Part shown: piece after piece, positions 57,799 through 64,000 of the stretch
How positions within the stretch are numbered: position 1 is the first letter of the stretch
Layout of the letters: every line of letters starts with the position of its first letter
From: Leptobrachium leishanense
Taxonomy: Eukaryota; Chordata; Amphibia; Anura; Megophryidae
Assembly (NCBI GenBank): GCA_009667805.1
Contig: CM019069.1
Span: 46,000,201 to 46,064,200, forward strand
DNA length: 64,000 nt
Reading direction: 5' to 3'
The notes under the pieces: generated by a model
What the model was told of the DNA's origin: nothing
Seen by the model: only the letters and a program-made list of their open reading frames with translations
Databases searched by the model: none
Position numbers and translations under genes: made by a program

Positions 57799-59017
57799 CT
57801 AAAAATGTAAAAAAAAAATTAAGTGTGCTAACCATAAACCTCTGCCCATAAAAGATCAATGCAAACTCTTCCACTTGGTCCTGAGTGCTAAAATCTATAT
57901 TATCCAAGGTGCCTTTTTAATATCGAAGCCATTTCAGAGAGGGAGAATACACTCTGTCCCACATGGGTCATTATGCTGCATTACCGAAAAACGAAAATTA
58001 TATCCTTGCCTATGTTTTACTTCACGTGACAAGTTTAGCAGTCGTTGTGTTCTTTAGACCAACTATGCTATAGTTGGTACAACTGAATGGCAAATCTTTC
58101 TCTTGGAATTATTTTAAGACTCTTCCCCCCCCCCCCTTCATCACATGTAAATGTAGGCCCCTTGATTCTGTTGGAAGATGGATTTAGGGCCAGTTCCTGC
58201 TATGAGTACACCACCATAAATGCCTCCACTGATTAACCCCTTCACTGCCAGTTGGACACTCCTAATCCTGAAAACTCTGAAATGGCAACTTGCGGGAGCC
58301 TTCTGTATTTTTGTTATACTCTCCACTATGGCACTCCGGAAGTGTCCGAGACGCAGCTGGACGTGGTACTCGTTGGGAGCCACTCTGCAGCTCCAACATA
58401 TGACATGCTGGCTCTTTACAACACGTCTGTGGGAACCAGCTGCATAGTTCTCCGAGCGTGCATACACAGTGGTGCTGCAGCAGGAAGGTTGAATGCAGTG
58501 TATGGTACTTTAAACTGCAGAAATGCAAACTTTGCTTATTGCAAACTAATTTTGTATGCAAATAGACTAAAGTTACAGTACATCAGACACGACAGCCGAC
58601 GTACTGTTTTTAGACTTGAATTTCCTTTGGAGACTGCTTCAATACCAGGCTTGACCAGGAGAGGAAGCTCTCTGCCTATCAAATGGTGCACAGGGTCTCT
58701 AAATTCACTGTAATCATAATGTGCGTTTAGACTGAAAAGGGGTCATTTAATGTAGTCCTTCTTTAAATCCATTGGTTCCTGCCAGTGATTTTATGGAAAA
58801 CTACTTGGTCTTTAACCTTAGTCTGGTAATACCTGATCTTTTCAAGGCTTACCATCTGTTGAATTTGTGCTGCCTGCACTTTCTTCCCCTCGTCTTCGAT
58901 TCTCTTCTGTTTTTCTCTCTGCTTTGCAAGGAAGAGATTGTCTGCTTCTTTCATGTCATGAAGAGCTTGTAAAGCCTTCAGCTTCTCCGCTTTATCTTCC
59001 ATTTCTTGTTTTCTTCT
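57436..59017 (-). CDS. CFAP210: CFAP210 (CCDC173), last two coding exons
   Basis: Exons 59017-58853 (55 codons) and 57798-57436 (120 codons plus stop) join in phase 0. The upstream exon is a charged coiled coil (EMEDKAEKLKALQALHDMKE, then KQREKQKRIEDEGKK). The downstream exon continues FLFEKEAEINYAMQNNVLL and ends with a conserved-looking tail: GPVYAERGGIRPSYQ, GVQLPAYKNDTTQQI and GKTKLGFTW. The family protein of about 550 residues is a ciliary microtubule inner protein. Identity rests on the C-terminal resemblance plus position downstream of PPIG in the opposite orientation, as in human. The other exons lie beyond base 64000. Confidence 0.85.
57799..58852. other. CFAP210 last intron
   Basis: No gene or assigned element. 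Open frames on both strands in 58141-58713 overlap each other and show no family motif. They are treated as chance. Confidence 0.45.
58853..59017 (-). CDS. CFAP210: CFAP210 penultimate coding exon
   Basis: Acceptor taataatttctcag and donor gtaagc. It encodes 55 residues of Lys/Glu/Gln-rich coiled coil with heptad-like spacing, ending QAAQIQQM. Phase 0 on both sides. Confidence 0.85.
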
Positions 59018-59155
59018 CTGAGAAATTATTAGGGACTGATAAGTATTTAAAGATGTGGCACTGCAATGTCTGGTTTTATTTCTAGACCTACTCTGCTTTT
59101 ATATGGATTCTGATTAACCTTTTGGTGTGATAATCACCAAGTCCATAGTCTAAAG

Positions 59156-59335
59156 TAGTGTTTCCCAAACCTGTCCTTGGGACCCTCAACCAGGCCAGAT
59201 TTTGCAGATCACCTTGGGGAAATAGACTGAATCCTGCACTCACTGAGCAGCAAATCATATCACCTGTGCTGTGCTTCAGATATCCTGCAAACCTGGCGAG
59301 GCGGAGGGTCCTGAGGACAGGTTTGGGAAACACTG
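59156..59335. mobile_element. Palindromic hAT-like MITE, copy 2
   Basis: Flanked by gtctaaag (59148-59155) and ggctaaag (59336-59343), seven of eight identical. Ends tagtgtttcccaaacctgtc and gacaggtttgggaaacactg. Interior as in 37997-38171. Confidence 0.75.
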
Positions 59336-59682
59336 GGCTAAAGGATGTACGCATCAAACAGTGTGTCCTGTCTATGGCTGTGTTTGAGGTGTAAAGTGAC
59401 ATATCTGGCCCATTATCCAATGAAATGTATTTGCAACACCTCCAACCTAAATGGTAGTGTAACTGTTACTGCTTAGCCCAGGGGGACAGGCAGACTTCAG
59501 CTCGCTGAGAAGGGCTGTGGGAGTGCCAATCTACATCATTGGCTGCTGGGGGGGCTGCCAGAGTTCAGCCAATGAAGGTGATCGGGTGCTAGGAAGGGGA
59601 GGCGGGCTGTAGGAGTGCCAGAAAGTCACTGGGTATACTATGCCACCATGTGGCGGTGAGGCCCACCCTGCGGCGTTAATGG

Positions 59683-59879
59683 GTTATTTTAGCCTCCATT
59701 CTTTGACCAATGCCATGCAGTACGGAGCAAGTAATGGGAAGATACTGTGAGCAGTTTACAACACAAAATGGATGCACAGGGTAAAATATTTTCTTGGCTA
59801 AACATACAAGAAAAACCAAGCACATGTAAGATATCAGCAATAAAATAAATTTCATTTTTTGGTGGTAGTGTCCCATTAA
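59683..59879 (+). mobile_element. Q element fragment (copy 7)
   Basis: Right half of the family, ending gtggtagtgtcccattaa. Shares gtaagatatcagcaataaaa and ggtaaaatattttctt. Confidence 0.55.
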
Positions 59880-61032
59880 CCCTATAGTGCTGTCGGGGAT
59901 TATTATTCAATAAGAAACTTATACGAGACACATATCAATCGTTTATATTTCCTAGAAATTATCCTAAATTCTTTTAATTGTCTGTTTTGCTTTGAAGAAT
60001 ACACTAATCAATAATCGGATAAAAATATATATTTATTACGTATACAAAAATGTTTCAAATCTCCTATCATAAACAAAGATTTATAAACCACACAACCTCC
60101 ATCAGCACATAGAAACTAGCTTCACAATATGTGTATCACCTGTTAGTAACTGCATATATGATTAATATCATTTACCTTATCAGTTAGTAACTATACACAA
60201 ATGGTTAATTGTTTTCATTAAGCAGAAATGTTTATTAACATGTATTTCCCAGCAAACCAATGTTTAACAAGCTATATCTTGTAGAGATATATGTATCTCT
60301 CTATGCTACTTGGATCAACAAAAGATGAGCTATTTTTAGAATGATAAAAACTTATTTAGTGAATCCTCCCCTAATATCGAGAATTAAGCTTCTAATCTTC
60401 TGCTTTTATATTGTAGTTATATAATTCTCTGCTTGTTAATTTCAATCACAGTAATTTCCAAATTCTATATATATATCAATCTTTGCAACAGTATCTTTAG
60501 GATAAATCCTTATATCCGATTCGTCTTCATATCTCTATCTGCAGATATAGAAATATTTTGAAGACTCTAGATCTGTCGCAAGAAATACTCCAAATATATA
60601 TATTTTATTAACCTTAATTTGCTCTGTCATACATTACCTCCAATCTGGATTCAATGAGTTCTAGCCTTGGAATATTCTTTGTTTTGGAATATGTGAAAAT
60701 TATCAATGTCAAATAATCAATGCATGTGAGTTAGAGATTTGGTGTGAGTTAGAGATTTGGTGTGAAATCTTGAGTGCATTGTGTCCTGGAATGGTCTGCT
60801 AGCGTGAATGCATTATGTCCTGGAATAATCTGACTGCATCGTCGTGTCCTGGAAGTCTGAATGAATGCAACGAACAGTGCGGCTTCAATCTATTCTCTAT
60901 ATTAAATATATTTACTATCCTCAAGAGGGCAGTGTTGCACTTAAAATATATAAAAATTAAAATGGTGGAAATAATCTGATCTCAGGTCAAGAGGTCAATC
61001 TGACTTACAAAGACCCTCTATTTTCAGTCTAA
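59880..61032. other. AT-rich CFAP210 intronic sequence
   Basis: No exon found. A perfect 18-base tandem duplication (gtgagttagagatttggt, 60727-60762) and three loose copies of a tgcattatgtcctggaa word (60775-60856) are visible. Confidence 0.5.
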
Positions 61033-61477
61033 GGCTGGGGTCAGACGAGCGCAGTGTTAACGTCCGTGTTGCCGCACATAAGTACGTCCGTGATAGCATA
61101 CAATTGTGTTAAATGGAGCCCCACACACGAAGTACGTCCGCACTGAACTGCGGACGCATGACGGACGCTGCAAACGGACGCAGGTTAGGCAGGAACGTAA
61201 TACTGCTAGAACGGACGTACGGAGTGCGCCACGTCCACAACGTCCGCATAGCTTTGTGTGTGCGTGATGAAACGTGGTCAGATGGACTGCATTTATACGT
61301 CCAGCATTTTTGACGGACAGAATGTTTTTTCATTTTAATTTATTTTCCCTGCTACATCAGTCAAAAAATACGTCAGTGAAAAAAACGGACTGTGTGGCCA
61401 CTACCTTGTTGTCAGTAAGTACGTCCGTACTGCACGGACGCACAGTCCGTACAAAATGCGCTCATCTGACCCTAGCC
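61033..61477. mobile_element. PIF/Harbinger-like MITE (ggctggggtcagacgag termini)
   Basis: Ends ggctggggtcagacgagcg and cgctcatctgaccctagcc, related to 14032-14447 and 27207-27538. TAA on the left and TTT on the right, so the target duplication has decayed. Interior rich in acgtccg and cggacgt on both strands. Confidence 0.65.
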
Positions 61478-61483
61478 TTTGGG

Positions 61484-62380
61484 GGTTATCCAAAGAGATT
61501 CGAAAAGTCACCGCATGTTCGGTGACTTTTCGTTCTCTTCAATTCGGTGATTGCATTTCGGTGACCCTGCGGTGTATTCAGCAAACAGCACAGGGCCCCC
61601 GAATTGCAGGGAAAAGCTGCCGAACACCTGACGATAACTAACCGAATGCACGCTGAAAACAAAGCAAAAACATCTGGATTAACCTTTGAAAAAGCCGAAC
61701 AGGAGCCGAATAGGAGCCGAATAGGAGCCGAATCACACAGAACCGAAGCAACTGTGACGTAGAGGAAGCAGTGAATAAATTAGAAAAACCATCTGTATTA
61801 ATCTAGGAAAATGAAACGTTGTTTGCAAAGGAACTACTGAGCGAAAATGTCTGAAATTTTCATAGGAGGTCCAGGGAATGATAATAAAGAGGGCTGTTAC
61901 AAAAAAAATAAGTAAACTGAAAAAAAAATAAAAAAAAAATCGGACTTTTAAAAAAAAAAAAAAAATTTCAGAAAAATGCTTAAAGTATCCTAAAAAATCT
62001 ATAAATAAAGAGACTTTTTGCTGCAGAATTTTATAATGAACGGTTTATTAGATATTGAATTAAAATGGGAATATTTTTAACATTGAAGTCTATGGGATTC
62101 TCCTGAATAAATTTGCCGAATTAACCACCGAATGGCAGGCATTAGGGGAACCTTTCACTGCTGGTTTGTGTTCTCTGAATAGCCGAAGCAGTGCTTTTAC
62201 ATGGGGATTTCACTGCCCTCGAACAGGGACCGAACAGGCACCGTATGTGCAGGCAATTCGACAGGATTTGGCGAATTGCCTGCTCTCTGGATAGCCGAAT
62301 GGTCAGGAAAGGTAACCGAACGCTGATTTTCAGCGTTCGGTTACCTTTCTCAAGCAATTCGATCTCTTTGAATAACCCTG
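61484..62380. mobile_element. 0.9-kb palindromic-ended element T, copy 1
   Basis: It starts ggttatccaaagagattcg and ends aagcaattcgatctctttg then aataaccctg. Interior contains cggtgacttttcgttctctt and two A-rich runs. About 890 bases, nearly identical to the next copy. Confidence 0.75.
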
Positions 62381-62446
62381 TTAGTCTTTGAGTCAGTCCT
62401 GTCCAATTTAGATTTATTTTTCCACTCCCCTCAAAATTTTTACTAT

Positions 62447-63332
62447 CAGGGTTATCCAAAGAGATTCGAAAAGTCACCGCACGTTCGGTGACTTTTCGTT
62501 CTCTTCAATTCGGTTCCTTTTGCCGATTGCATTTCGGTGACCCTGCGGTGTATTCAGCAAGCACCACAGGGTCCCCGAATTGCAGGGAAAAGCTGCCGCA
62601 AACCCGACGAAAACTCACCGAATGCACTATGAAAACAAGCAAAAACATCTGGATTAACCTTCGAAGAGGAGCCGAACAGGAGCCGAATCACACAGAGCCG
62701 AAGCAGCTGTGACGTAGAGGAGGCAGTGAATAAATTAGAAAAACCATTTGTATGAATCTGGGAAAAAGAAACGCTGTTTGCAAAGAAACTACTGAGCGAA
62801 AATGTCTGAAATTTTCACAGGAGGTCCAGGGAATGATAATAAAGAGGGCTGTTACAAAAAAAATAAGCAAACTGAAAAAAAAAAAAAATCGGACTTTTAA
62901 TTTTTTTTTAAAAAATTCAGAAAAATGCTTAAAGTATCCTAAAAAATCTATAAATAAAGAGACTTTTTGCTGCAGAATTTTATAATGAACGGTTTATTAG
63001 ATATTGAATTAAAATGGGAATATTTTTAACATTGAAGTCTATGGGATTCTCCTGAATAAATTTGCCGTATTAAACCACCGAATGGCAGGGCATTAGGGGA
63101 ACCTTTCACTGCTGGTTTGTGTTCTCTGAATAGCCGAAGCAGTGCTTTTTGATGGGGATTTCACTGCCCTCGAACAGGCACCGAACAGGCACCGTATGTG
63201 CAGGCAATTCGACAGGATTTGGCGAATTGCCTGCTCTCTGGATAGCCGAATGGCCAGGAAAGGTAACCGAACCCTGATTTTCAGCGTTCGGTTACCTTTC
63301 TCAAGCAATTCGAATCTCTTTGGATAACCCTG
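62447..63332. mobile_element. 0.9-kb palindromic-ended element T, copy 2
   Basis: It starts cagggttatccaaagagatt and ends gaatctctttggataaccctg-like. Same order and same orientation as copy 1, separated by 66 bases, with scattered substitutions and small indels (for example 62515-62527 present only here). Confidence 0.75.
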
Positions 63333-64000
63333 TAGGTCTCTTTATCAGTTGAATTCCTTTCTGTTAAAACCACAGAATCTTTTCAGTAATTAGACTATTT
63401 ACCAATCCTATACTCTACAGTAGAAAATAGATGCTCCAATAAAAATTGTAAATATAATAAAATATACCTTGATAAGCATATATTTCGTGAATATAAATAT
63501 ACATTTGCAAAGATTTTAACTTTTATTCCTATACCCAAAGAGAAAATATCTTTTTGTTTTGAAGACTTAAGACAAACCAATAAATTTAATTATGACAGGT
63601 CTAGCACTTAGCTTCAGCATTATATCACATAAAGACATTTTAAGGTTCCTTCATGTCTGGCATTTTCTAGAAATTTCACCTAGCCGTGAACTATTTAAAA
63701 AAATCTCTGTTCATTTCTAAAACTAGGGAAAATTGAAAAAGAAAAGACTTTCTATTTAAAACAAAATGGCTACAGGCATCCATTTTAATTTTTTCCTTCT
63801 AATATACCTGACAGTGCCCCTTTTTAAGAAATGCGTGGTCAATTGAGCACAGGTCAGTGTAATGCTTTAAGAACATGTACTGTATTATTTATTATTTTTT
63901 TTTAACCATGCTTAACTATTTCTAAAGGCTTCTACCCTGATCATTCTGTTAACGTTTACATAGCACTAACAGTTTCTGCAGCGCTGTACAATAACGAACG
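63333..64000. other. Right edge, CFAP210 intron
   Basis: AT-rich sequence with no recognised exon. The last 30 bases (cagcgctgtacaataacg) look like the start of a LINE/SINE tail. Confidence 0.4.

Noticed and set aside
58141..58713. Overlapping frames (108-153 codons) in the last CFAP210 intron
   Set aside because: No family motif, both strands open in the same place and no matching splice sites.

Overview
This window is vertebrate nuclear DNA. It most likely comes from an anuran amphibian. The basis is intron-rich vertebrate genes, two DIRS-type tyrosine-recombinase retrotransposons (abundant in amphibians), and dense layers of piggyBac-like, hAT-like and PIF/Harbinger-like short elements. 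The species is not identified. No tRNA, rRNA, CRISPR or prokaryotic-type gene was seen.

Three protein-coding genes are supported, in an order I recall from human chromosome 2q31 (FASTKD1, PPIG, CFAP210/CCDC173). FASTKD1 is on the minus strand. Eight coding exons lie between 24112 and 157, and its C-terminal third runs off the left edge. PPIG is on the plus strand, with a complete coding sequence in 12 coding exons from 29391 to 51205. These join in phase to exactly 754 codons plus a stop. CFAP210 is on the minus strand, with its last two exons at 59017-57436 and the rest beyond the right edge. FASTKD1 and PPIG are transcribed divergently from a CpG-rich segment near 24.75-25.33 kb. PPIG and CFAP210 converge.

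The remainder is mostly transposable elements. From the left: a 4.8-kb non-autonomous element (3048-7847, 8-bp target duplication) filled with a 21-bp minisatellite in about 600-bp higher-order blocks; several PIF/Harbinger-like MITEs; a 2-kb insertion (20025-22073, 15-bp target duplication) containing a nearly perfect 445-bp-arm palindrome, a 1.26-kb direct repeat and a hammerhead-ribozyme-like motif; a 41-bp minisatellite in the first PPIG intron; two hAT-like elements sharing one terminus type; a nested insertion complex in PPIG (41039-47590: piggyBac-like element hosting a hAT-like element and a 5.4-kb DIRS element, itself hit by another hAT-like element); a second, deleted DIRS element in the opposite orientation (52520-56896); and two adjacent copies of an 0.9-kb palindromic-ended element near the right edge.

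FASTKD1 belongs to a family of mitochondrial RNA regulators, PPIG is a nuclear SR-rich cyclophilin linked to transcription and splicing, and CFAP210 is an axonemal microtubule inner protein. I see no functional pathway joining them; their adjacency is conserved synteny. Exon boundaries were read by eye from GT/AG (one GC/AG) junctions and phase. Family names of repeats are inferred from termini and target duplications and were not checked against a database.
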